64,000 nucleotides of DNA, taken from assembly GCA_002345565.1 (NCBI GenBank), contig DDVS01000001.1:304712-368711 (forward strand). Direction: 5' to 3'. Made by a program: the position numbers and the translations under genes. Positions 35,010-41,777 of this stretch are shown here, one piece after another (within the stretch, counting starts at the first letter, position 1; every line of letters begins with the position of its first letter). Source of the DNA: Flavobacteriales bacterium UBA2306 (GTDB lineage Bacteria > Bacteroidota > Bacteroidia > Flavobacteriales > Weeksellaceae). A model generated the notes under the pieces. The model was not told the origin of the DNA. It did not search any database and saw only the letters and a program-made list of their open reading frames with translations.

Positions 35010-36152
35010 TTAAGTGAGAAGTCCCGAAGCCCGTCCGACACTTGTCGATCCGAACCTCATTTTAATTTTATCCAATGTTTGATATAGACTGATCAGCTCT
35101 TCAGTATCTTCAAAAAGATTCATCTGATGGCATCCGTGTACCAGACCGGTGAACTTTACACCGATAAGTCGGATTCGCATTCTGCGGTTATAAACCCTTT
35201 CAAATAATTCTAATGCGTATTTGAGCAGCGTATGGTCGGATGAAGTGTAAGGAATCCTGTATTGCTTGGTCTCCGTATCGAAATTGGAATATCGAATTTT
35301 TACAACAACGGTAGAAGTCAGCCACTTCTCCTGACGGAGCTGGAAGCATAACTGTTCCACCATTGCTGACAGTATGCTCTTTATGCCATTGATATCGATG
35401 GTATCCTGTGAAAATGTATTTTCCTTTGAGATAGACTTTCTTTCAGAATAAGGGACAACAGGTGCCTCATCAATACCGTTGGCTTTTTTCCAGAGTTCCT
35501 GCCCGTTCTTTCCGATCAGCTGGTGCAAAACTTCAATCGGTGTTTCCGATAGGGTTTGGATATTTCTTACACCTAACCTCGATAGCAATTGAAAGGTCAC
35601 ATTTCCAACCATTGGAATCTTCTTTATGGAAAGTGGATTCAGAAAGGGCTTGATGTTCTGCTCAGGAATTTCAAGTTTACCAATAGGCTTCGATTCGCCG
35701 GTTCCGATTTTTGAAACGGTTTTATTGGTGGATAAAGCAAAGCTGATGGGCAGACCGGTATTTTTTCTGACTGCCTCTGCAATTTCAATTGTCCATTGAT
35801 AGCAACCGAAAAATTTATCCATTCCGGAAAGATCAAGATAGAATTCATCAACACTTGCCTTTTCAAGAACAGGGACTTTTTCCTGTATAATCTCTGTAAC
35901 GATATGCGACATATTGGAGTACATTTCCATATCGCCCCGGATGACCTTTGCTTCCGGGCAAAGCCGTAAAGCCATCTTGATCGGCATGGCACTTCTTACC
36001 CCAAAATATCGAGTCTCATAAGAGCAGGATGCTACCACGCCTCTGTCCCCGCCACCAATGATAAGTGGTTTTCCAACAAGGTCAGAGTTTTTTAGTCTCT
36101 CACAAGAAACAAAAAATGTGTCAAGATCCATATGGGCAATTGCGCGATTCAT
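35010..36152 (-). CDS. dinB: Y-family DNA polymerase IV (DinB)
   Basis: The 380-residue protein starts AIAHMDLDTFFVSCER, with catalytic D9, and continues with KPLIIGG, SVDEFYLDLSGM (second catalytic acidic pair), TNKTVSKIGTGESKP, a helix-hairpin-helix thumb region (IPMVGNVTFQLLSRLGVRNIQTL), and a C-terminal little-finger domain. Unlike ImuB proteins it keeps the catalytic acidic residues. It is divergent from a LexA-like repressor across a 62-bp gap with a palindromic operator, and leads directly into dnaE, so the pair is probably DNA-damage induced. It performs error-prone lesion bypass. Confidence 0.93.
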   Translation of the reverse strand: MNRAIAHMDLDTFFVSCERLKNSDLVGKPLIIGGGDRGVVASCSYETRYFGVRSAMPIKMALRLCPEAKVIRGDMEMYSNMSHIVTEIIQEKVPVLEKASVDEFYLDLSGMDKFFGCYQWTIEIAEAVRKNTGLPISFALSTNKTVSKIGTGESKPIGKLEIPEQNIKPFLNPLSIKKIPMVGNVTFQLLSRLGVRNIQTLSETPIEVLHQLIGKNGQELWKKANGIDEAPVVPYSERKSISKENTFSQDTIDINGIKSILSAMVEQLCFQLRQEKWLTSTVVVKIRYSNFDTETKQYRIPYTSSDHTLLKYALELFERVYNRRMRIRLIGVKFTGLVHGCHQMNLFEDTEELISLYQTLDKIKMRFGSTSVGRASGLLT

Positions 36153-36157
36153 GCCGA

Positions 36158-36165
36158 CAAAATTA
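36158..36165 (-). promoter_or_regulatory. -7 element TAATTTTG for dinB
   Basis: Read on the minus strand, the octamer TAATTTTG ends 5 bp before the dinB ATG, again predicting a leaderless or nearly leaderless transcript. Confidence 0.45.
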
Positions 36166-36188
36166 TTATGTTTTGTAGCAAAAAATTG

Positions 36189-36196
36189 TATATTTG
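36189..36196 (+). promoter_or_regulatory. -7 element TATATTTG for the LexA-like repressor gene
   Basis: TATATTTG matches TAnnTTTG and directly abuts the palindromic operator at 36197. It is 18 bp upstream of the start codon, so repressor bound at 36197-36215 would cover the transcription start. Confidence 0.6.
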
Positions 36197-36215
36197 TTGC
36201 TATAAATTATAGCAA
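36197..36215. promoter_or_regulatory. Palindromic operator between dinB and the LexA-like gene
   Basis: TTGCTATAAATTATAGCAA is a perfect 9+1+9 palindrome whose last base is the A of the ATG. A second near half-site TTGTAGCAA lies at 36173-36181, beside the dinB promoter. One repressor could thus control both directions. Confidence 0.75.
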
Positions 36216-36991
36216 TGTCAATTTTATCTGAAAATATAAGGTATCTGAGAGGTAAGCTCAATCTTTCTCAGCAAAGGGTGGCCGATGATCTTTTAATAAC
36301 AAGAGGTAGATATGGTAAATATGAAGATGGTGCTACTGAGCCGCCACTTGATATCTTGGTCAGGATCTCAAAATATTATAATGTCAGTATAGATTTACTT
36401 TTAACCATAAATGTCAGCAAATATTCCATTGATGAGATTATGGAACTTCCGGATAATAGAATAGTTCTTCCCATCAGAGTTGACAGTAATGGTAATGATG
36501 AAATTGAAATCATTCCACAGAAAGCATCTATGGGATACCTGAACGGTTATGGTGATCCGGAATATATCGAAAGTCTTGATACGATATCTTTACCGTTTTT
36601 AAAAGGCGGGAAGTTTAGAGCTTTTCCGGCTGAAGGAGATTCTATGCCACCATATAAAAACGGAACCTATATTGTGGGAAAATATATTGAGAATCTTTCT
36701 GACCTTCGAACAGACAGAACATATGTCTTCATTACTACTAATAATGGTATCAGTTACAAAAGATTCCAATTTCACGAAGCGGATGGCATCTGGGTTAAGG
36801 CTGACAATAGTTTTTACGAACCTTATAAAATTCCATTATCTGAGATTAGGGAGATCTGGGAATTTGCATGTAGTATCAGCACAAAAGAATACGAACCGAA
36901 CGAATTTTCAGAACGAAATATACAAGATTTCATTGCGGAGATTAAGACTGATATAAAGCATATCAAAGAAAAAATCAGAGATAAGAATTGA
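36215..36991 (+). CDS. XRE-S24 LexA-like autocleaving repressor
   Basis: The 258-residue protein has an XRE HTH (LSENIRYLRGKLNLSQQRVADDLLITRGRYGKYEDG, about 4-38) and a C-terminal S24 peptidase domain with the catalytic dyad S143 (GDSMPP) and K182 (SYKRF). The region where the scissile bond should lie reads ASM106-G107YLNGYGD, so the usual Ala-Gly is Met-Gly. A charged C-terminal tail follows (about 225-258). Such proteins repress until DNA damage triggers RecA-assisted self-cleavage. It is divergent from dinB-dnaE and 39 bp upstream of alkB, the expected targets. Bacteroidota usually lack classical LexA. Confidence 0.87.
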   Translation: MSILSENIRYLRGKLNLSQQRVADDLLITRGRYGKYEDGATEPPLDILVRISKYYNVSIDLLLTINVSKYSIDEIMELPDNRIVLPIRVDSNGNDEIEIIPQKASMGYLNGYGDPEYIESLDTISLPFLKGGKFRAFPAEGDSMPPYKNGTYIVGKYIENLSDLRTDRTYVFITTNNGISYKRFQFHEADGIWVKADNSFYEPYKIPLSEIREIWEFACSISTKEYEPNEFSERNIQDFIAEIKTDIKHIKEKIRDKN

Positions 36992-37030
36992 GCTTTAGAG
37001 CAGAAGGTAAAATAAAAAAAATTATAGATT

Positions 37031-37645
37031 ATGGAGCAATTAGCCTTATTCAATTCCGAAGAATTATATGAATTTCCAAAAGACCTTTTGGAGTTTAGGG
37101 AACATTTTTTGAGTAGGGAAGAAGCTGATCTTCTAAAAGATAAGCTGCTTCATTCTACATCCTGGGAACAGCGTACTCAGAAAATGTATGACAAAACGGT
37201 GATCACTCCTCGTCTGACAGCCTGGTATGGTGATGACAGGAAATCATATGATTATGCAGATAACAATACTTCAAGTGCCAATAACTGGACTCCTGAGCTG
37301 TTTTCACTAAAAGAAAGGATAGAGAAAGAATTCGGCTATCAATTCAATGGTGTGCTTTTAAATCTTTATCGTGACAATAATGATTCAGTAGCCTGGCATA
37401 GGGATAAGGAGAGCCGTTATGGTAAACGACCTGTCATCGCATCAATCAGTCTCGGACAAACCAGAAATTTTGACTTTAGGAAAAAAGACCACCATCAAAG
37501 CAAATACAGCCTTCCTCTACCTCACGGATCTTTATTAATTATGAAAGGTGATCTTCAGGAGCATTGGGAACATAGAATTGCTAAATCAACTATTCCAATG
37601 AAAGAGAGAATTAATTTGACTTTTCGCTTAACTAATGGATTATAA
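37031..37645 (+). CDS. alkB: AlkB-type 2-oxoglutarate dioxygenase, alkylation repair
   Basis: The 204-residue protein has the Fe(II) triad H123-x-D125 (AWHRDKE) and H181 (WEHRI), plus R193 and R199 (KERINLTFR) for 2-oxoglutarate. The nucleotide-lid region PRLTAWYGD and the GSLLIMKGDLQEHW strand match ALKBH2-like bacterial AlkB. The enzyme removes 1-methyladenine and 3-methylcytosine by oxidative demethylation. It follows the S24 repressor by 39 bp in the same direction, so it is likely controlled with the polymerases opposite. Confidence 0.9.
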   Translation: MEQLALFNSEELYEFPKDLLEFREHFLSREEADLLKDKLLHSTSWEQRTQKMYDKTVITPRLTAWYGDDRKSYDYADNNTSSANNWTPELFSLKERIEKEFGYQFNGVLLNLYRDNNDSVAWHRDKESRYGKRPVIASISLGQTRNFDFRKKDHHQSKYSLPLPHGSLLIMKGDLQEHWEHRIAKSTIPMKERINLTFRLTNGL

Positions 37646-37750
37646 ACAAATTAATTAAATAAAATACTTATATTTATAAAAACTAATAAAAATATAGCGG
37701 AATCCGAAAAGCTTTTCAGAGTGGGAACACATCAAATCATATATATTACC

Positions 37751-37966
37751 ATGAAAAATTTAAAAAAACTTTCCAGAATTGAATTAAACAATATTCTCGG
37801 TAGCGGAATATTATCATCTTATAGTGCATCTTGTCCTGGAGGTGGTACAGTATCAATTAGTGACCTTATAAATATTGGTCGTAAGACTACAACTTACGGA
37901 GATGCTAATGGTTTTTTGGATAGACTGACAAAACTAAAAAAATATAAAAAAGAGTTTCTAGTATAA
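37751..37966 (+). CDS. Bacteriocin-like peptide with a double-glycine-type leader
   Basis: I place the start at the ATG at 37751 rather than 37721, because the leader then reads MKNLKKLSRIELNNILGSG, close to the K/L-rich leaders of the Chryseobacterium bacteriocin-like family, with G-S in place of the usual G-G. The 71-residue product continues with ILSSYSASCPGGG and ends in a basic tail (LTKLKKYKKEFLV). No peptidase-transporter or modification gene is nearby. It is followed by a terminator. Function as a secreted peptide is inferred from the leader only. Confidence 0.55.
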   Translation: MKNLKKLSRIELNNILGSGILSSYSASCPGGGTVSISDLINIGRKTTTYGDANGFLDRLTKLKKYKKEFLV

Positions 37967-38003
37967 ATCTGTTTAACTAAAAAAAATGAGATGTTTGAAT
38001 TAG

Positions 38004-38029
38004 TCCTTCACGAGTTGAAGGATTTTTTT
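38004..38029 (+). terminator. Terminator after the peptide gene
   Basis: Arms TCCTTCA and TGAAGGA enclose CGAGT, followed by seven T residues. Confidence 0.8.
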
Positions 38030-38064
38030 ATGTTTACGGCTAAATATCGGCTAAACTTAAAATA

Positions 38065-38106
38065 AAAATCGCTTAACTATCTGTAAATAAGTAATTAAGC
38101 GATTTT
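38065..38106 (-). terminator. Terminator of the tRNA-Arg gene
   Basis: Read on the minus strand, AAAATCGCTTAA and TTAAGCGATTTT pair over 12 bp around an 18-nt loop and run into a T-rich tract, just downstream of the tRNA. Confidence 0.7.
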
Positions 38107-38111
38107 AATAG

Positions 38112-38185
38112 TGACCTCGACAGGATTCAAACCTGTAACCTTCTGAGCCGTAATCAGATGCGCTATTCAGTTGCGCCACGAGGCC
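38112..38185 (-). tRNA. tRNA-Arg (anticodon ACG)
   Basis: The minus-strand sequence folds into a cloverleaf. The acceptor GGCCTCG pairs with CGAGGTC (one G-T pair). The anticodon arm TCTGA/TCAGA encloses TTACGGC with anticodon ACG. The T arm contains GGTTTGAATCC. The discriminator base is A; CCA is not encoded. A -7 element lies upstream and a hairpin terminator downstream. Confidence 0.95.
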
Positions 38186-38200
38186 TTTTTTAAAGGTTTG

Positions 38201-38208
38201 CAAATATA
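38201..38208 (-). promoter_or_regulatory. -7 element TATATTTG of tRNA-Arg
   Basis: Read on the minus strand, TATATTTG matches TAnnTTTG and ends 15 bp before the mature tRNA 5' end. Confidence 0.65.
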
Positions 38209-38232
38209 ATACTTTTTTCATTTCTTTGAAAC

Positions 38233-39285
38233 ATGAATCGATTTTTTTTACTCTTAATTTTATTCGTTTTTATTTTTTCTTGTAAAAAAGATAATAAAAA
38301 CTTGTCGAATAATCATATAACCATCTCATCAAGAGTAAATTATATTAATACTCCCGAAGGTTTAATATTGATCTCTGGTAAATTTAAAAATATAATTTCC
38401 AAAGAAAAATTACCATTTAAAAAGGCAATTTTGCTTAATTCCAGCTTAGCTGGCTATTTTTCTGTATTAGGTTTGGAAAAAAAATTAAGCGGTGTTTCCA
38501 GCCCAGAGTATATTTTTTCTGATAAAATCCATCAATTAATCAAAGAACAAAAAATTCAGAATATCGGAAATGAACAGAAATATGACATCGAAAAAATATT
38601 GGCCAACAAACCGGATGCTGTTTTTACTAACTATGTTCCCAATTTTGAAAACACCTATGATATTCTTAAAAAAAATGGAATAGAAGTCATTTTCTTGGAC
38701 GAATTTCTTGAAAAGAATCCATTAGAAAAATCAAAATATCTATTATTGTTCGGGAAATTGTTCGGAAAAGAAGTTGAAGCCACAAAAGCCTATCAAAATA
38801 TTGAAATTAATTACAATAAAATCAAGAATTTGTCTTCCAAAATAAATTATCAACCACAGGTTTTATGCAATGAAATGTATGGCAGTCAATGGTTTTTACC
38901 TGGCGGCAACTCATTTGTTTCAAAATTAATCCAGGATGCAGGCGGAAGTTATATCTTGAAAAATAATCCAGAATCGGCTTCTGTTCCTTTGAGTTTTGAA
39001 GAAGTTTTTGTTAAATCAAAAGATGTGGATTATTGGATTAATATCAGCCCTCACAAAAACAAAAAAGAAATGTTGACCCTCAATCCCAATTACAGTAAAA
39101 TGAAGGTTTACAATTCCGGGAAATTATATATGATTAATAATCGCGAAAAGGACAATGCAAACGACTATTTTGAAACGGGTGTTGTAAGATGTGATTTGGT
39201 TTTAAGGGATTATTTTAAAATTTTTCATCCGGAAAATATGGCATTTGCAAAAGAACCTTTAATCTATATGAAAGAACTAAAATGA
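38233..39285 (+). CDS. ABC-type substrate-binding lipoprotein (BtuF/siderophore-like)
   Basis: The 350-residue protein has a lipoprotein signal with lipidation Cys17 (FIFSC). It then follows a class III binding-protein fold: ISSRVNYINTPEGLIL, GLEKKLSGVSSPEYIF, KPDAVFTNYVP, and a long backbone helix near ENTYDILKKNGIEVIFLDEF. Such proteins bind cobalamin, haem or ferric siderophores for an ABC importer. No permease or ATPase gene is adjacent; the stop overlaps a CPBP protease gene by 4 bp. The ligand is unknown. Confidence 0.82.
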   Translation: MNRFFLLLILFVFIFSCKKDNKNLSNNHITISSRVNYINTPEGLILISGKFKNIISKEKLPFKKAILLNSSLAGYFSVLGLEKKLSGVSSPEYIFSDKIHQLIKEQKIQNIGNEQKYDIEKILANKPDAVFTNYVPNFENTYDILKKNGIEVIFLDEFLEKNPLEKSKYLLLFGKLFGKEVEATKAYQNIEINYNKIKNLSSKINYQPQVLCNEMYGSQWFLPGGNSFVSKLIQDAGGSYILKNNPESASVPLSFEEVFVKSKDVDYWINISPHKNKKEMLTLNPNYSKMKVYNSGKLYMINNREKDNANDYFETGVVRCDLVLRDYFKIFHPENMAFAKEPLIYMKELK

Positions 39286-40100
39286 TAAAAGATCAAAATT
39301 ACAAAGTCGATTTTTTTGTAGGAATTATTCTCGTTATCGGCCTTTTCATCGGGCAATCTTTTGCTTATGCTATAGGATTAGGGATTTCCTCTTTTATGGG
39401 AGAGGATGTTCAAAAAACGGGAGGCTTCAATTTATTGGCCTATATTCTTACTATGGTTACGCCCATTTTATTTTTTGATTTATTAATTCTTAGAAGATCC
39501 GGGAAAAAACTCAACTTCGATTTTTCTACAAAACCTTTTAGGGTTTACCTTTTAATATTTCCAATGATGCTGGGAATGATGATGATTGCAGATTATATCA
39601 CACAATTTATTCCTACAGAAGGACCATTATTGGGCCCGCTTTACGACATCTACACAGAGCTGTTACAAAGCATTGCAGAAGATTCGGTAGCGTTGATTAT
39701 AATGACTGTCATTCTAGCGCCCATTCTGGAAGAAATATTATTCAGAGGGATTTTGATGAGAGGATTAATCAATAATAAAATGGATCCCAAAATTGCCATT
39801 ATTTTAGCCGCTTTAATTTTTGGATTGGTACACTTTAATCCTTGGCAGTTTGTCGGGGCATTTTTGCTAGGTTTGGTATTAGGTTTGGTATACTACAAAA
39901 CCAAATCTTTGCTGATGCCGATATTGCTACACGCTTTCAATAACCTGGTTTCAGCATTGTTGATGCTAAATACAGATTCAGAAAGCTTTGCCGGCATTTT
40001 TAGAATCAATAATGAAATGGTTTTGGGTCTGGGAATCATTCTAGTTTCCATACCGTTTTATTTTTTCGCTATTAACAAAAATATTATTTATAAAGATTAA
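39282..40100 (+). CDS. CPBP (Abi) intramembrane metalloprotease
   Basis: The 272-residue protein has about eight membrane segments and the CPBP signature: EEILFRG (Glu-Glu and Arg), FGLVHFN, and HAFNN, which form the membrane metal site. Relatives of Rce1 cleave prenylated or other membrane peptides; bacterial members have varied roles including bacteriocin immunity. It overlaps the binding-lipoprotein gene by 4 bp, so the two are translationally coupled, an unusual pairing. The substrate is unknown. Confidence 0.87.
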   Translation: MIKDQNYKVDFFVGIILVIGLFIGQSFAYAIGLGISSFMGEDVQKTGGFNLLAYILTMVTPILFFDLLILRRSGKKLNFDFSTKPFRVYLLIFPMMLGMMMIADYITQFIPTEGPLLGPLYDIYTELLQSIAEDSVALIIMTVILAPILEEILFRGILMRGLINNKMDPKIAIILAALIFGLVHFNPWQFVGAFLLGLVLGLVYYKTKSLLMPILLHAFNNLVSALLMLNTDSESFAGIFRINNEMVLGLGIILVSIPFYFFAINKNIIYKD

Positions 40101-40129
40101 AATAATTGCTTCAAAATATATAAAAAGTA

Positions 40130-40714
40130 ATGGAAATATTAATTGCAACACATAACCTGCACAAAAAAGAAGAAATACAGCAAATTCTGGGAACAGATTA
40201 CATTGTAACAAGTTTATCAGATTATGGTTTTAATGATGAGATTATAGAAGATGGCAAAACCTTTGAAGAAAATGCCTTTATCAAAGCAAAATATTGTTTT
40301 GAAAAAACAGGCAAAGCAAGTGTGGGCGATGATAGTGGATTAGTAGTAGAAGCCTTGGATGGCCGCCCGGGAATTTTTTCAGCACGTTACGCCGGCAATC
40401 ATAATTTCGAAAAAAATATTGAAAAAGTATTATCCGAGATGAAGGACGAACCTAACAGAAGAGCATATTTCATTACTGTTTTATGCTTTAAAGATAATGA
40501 TGGAGAACATTATTTTGAAGGAAGGGTTTATGGAAATCTTACCAAAGAGGTTTTCGGAAAAGATGGTTTTGGTTATGACCCTATTTTTATTCCGGACGAT
40601 TATAATATGACTTTTGCAGAAATGCTTCCAGAAGAAAAAAATAAAATCAGCCATAGAAGCGAAGCGTTAAAGAAATTCCTAGAGTTTCTGGGTTCAAGAA
40701 ATGCCATTTCTTAA
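40130..40714 (+). CDS. rdgB: Non-canonical purine NTP pyrophosphatase
   Basis: The 194-residue protein has the HAM1/RdgB motifs: ATHNLHKKEEIQQIL at the start, SVGDDSGLVVEALDGRPGIFSARYAG in the centre, and FGKDGFGYDPIFIP with SHRSEALKKF near the end. It hydrolyses dITP, XTP and related deaminated purines to monophosphates, keeping them out of nucleic acids. It lies 29 bp after the CPBP gene and 52 bp before rnz. Length and motifs are complete. Confidence 0.94.
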   Translation: MEILIATHNLHKKEEIQQILGTDYIVTSLSDYGFNDEIIEDGKTFEENAFIKAKYCFEKTGKASVGDDSGLVVEALDGRPGIFSARYAGNHNFEKNIEKVLSEMKDEPNRRAYFITVLCFKDNDGEHYFEGRVYGNLTKEVFGKDGFGYDPIFIPDDYNMTFAEMLPEEKNKISHRSEALKKFLEFLGSRNAIS

Positions 40715-40766
40715 TTTTATTCAAGTTTTCGTATATTTACTTCAAGATTTTCAATACCAATAAAAA

Positions 40767-41684
40767 TTGAGTACTTATCTCACCATTTTGGGCTTCAACT
40801 CAGCCATCCCGACTATTAACTCATCACCAACAGCTCAGTTTTTGGAAATGGAAGAACGCCATTTTCTCATAGATTGTGGAGAAGGCACCCAAGTACAAAT
40901 GCGGAAGGCTAAGGTACGGTTTTCAAAAATTAATCATATTTTCATTTCCCATCTGCACGGAGATCATTGCTTTGGTTTACCAGGATTGGTGGCTTCTTTC
41001 CGCCTTTTAGGGAGAAAAACACCATTAAATATTTATGGACCAAAAGGCATCAAAAAAATGCTGGAAACCATTTTTACAATTACCGAAACTTACAAAGGTT
41101 TTGAAGTAATCTATCATGAATTAGATGGTAAAGAATCTGTAAAAATCTATGAAGATAAACGGATAGAAGTTTACACAATTCCGCTGAATCACAGAATTTA
41201 TTGCAATGGCTATCTTTTCAAAGAAAAACCGAAAGAAAGGCATCTAAACATGAAAGAGATTTCTAAATACAAAGAAATTGAAATCTGCGATTTTCAAAAT
41301 CTGCGTTTAGGGAAAGATTTTATACAAGAATACGGAACTGTTATACCAAACTTATTATTAACTACAGATCCTAAACCTTCCATATCCTACGCATTTTGCA
41401 GTGATACAAAATACAAAGAAGACATCATCCCGATTATCCAAAACGCAGATGTTCTCTATCATGAATCTACATTTCTGCACAATCTAAAAGAAATGGCAGA
41501 TTATACTGGTCATTCTACAGCGCTGGAAGCTGCTACAATTGCAAAAAAAGCCCAAGTGGGAAAATTGATTCTGGGGCACTTTTCAAATCGTTACAGTGAT
41601 CTGAGTGTGATGACAGATGAAGCCAGACAGATTTTCCCAAATTCTTTTTTGCCAAAGGCATTGGAGACTATTAAAATAGGATAA
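40767..41684 (+). CDS. rnz: Ribonuclease Z
   Basis: The 305-residue protein is a metallo-beta-lactamase-fold tRNA 3' processing enzyme. The metal motif is H62-L-H64-G-D66-H67, with later ligands in HNLKEMADYTGHSTALEAA and GHFSNRY. The start codon is TTG at 40767: no ATG is available at the right place, and the resulting MSTYLTILGFNSAIPT matches the family start exactly. It generates mature tRNA 3' ends, needed here since the tRNA-Arg gene lacks an encoded CCA. Confidence 0.93.
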   Translation: MSTYLTILGFNSAIPTINSSPTAQFLEMEERHFLIDCGEGTQVQMRKAKVRFSKINHIFISHLHGDHCFGLPGLVASFRLLGRKTPLNIYGPKGIKKMLETIFTITETYKGFEVIYHELDGKESVKIYEDKRIEVYTIPLNHRIYCNGYLFKEKPKERHLNMKEISKYKEIEICDFQNLRLGKDFIQEYGTVIPNLLLTTDPKPSISYAFCSDTKYKEDIIPIIQNADVLYHESTFLHNLKEMADYTGHSTALEAATIAKKAQVGKLILGHFSNRYSDLSVMTDEARQIFPNSFLPKALETIKIG

Positions 41685-41728
41685 CGTTGTTTATTTCTTA
41701 CAATTAGCTTTTAATTTAAAATATGAAA

Positions 41729-41746
41729 TTCGTAAAATATTACGAA
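41729..41746. promoter_or_regulatory. Palindrome upstream of the E1 gene promoter, candidate operator
   Basis: TTCGTAAAATATTACGAA has perfect 7-bp arms around AATA. It ends 7 bp upstream of the -7 element at 41754, in the position of a repressor or activator site. Confidence 0.5.
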
Positions 41747-41753
41747 AAAATTT

Positions 41754-41761
41754 TATATTTG
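41754..41761 (+). promoter_or_regulatory. -7 element TATATTTG of the E1 gene
   Basis: TATATTTG matches TAnnTTTG and ends 16 bp before the ATG at 41778. Confidence 0.6.
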
Positions 41762-41777
41762 TCAAAATACTTAAGCT

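Noticed and set aside
31947..37645. Prophage or conjugative-element origin of the repressor/DinB/DnaE genes
   Set aside because: S24 repressors are common in phages, but no structural, replication, mobilisation or integrase genes are nearby.
38112..38185. tRNA-Arg as an integration site for the repair cassette on its 3' side
   Set aside because: I found no duplicated tRNA 3' end at the far side of the cassette and no integrase gene.
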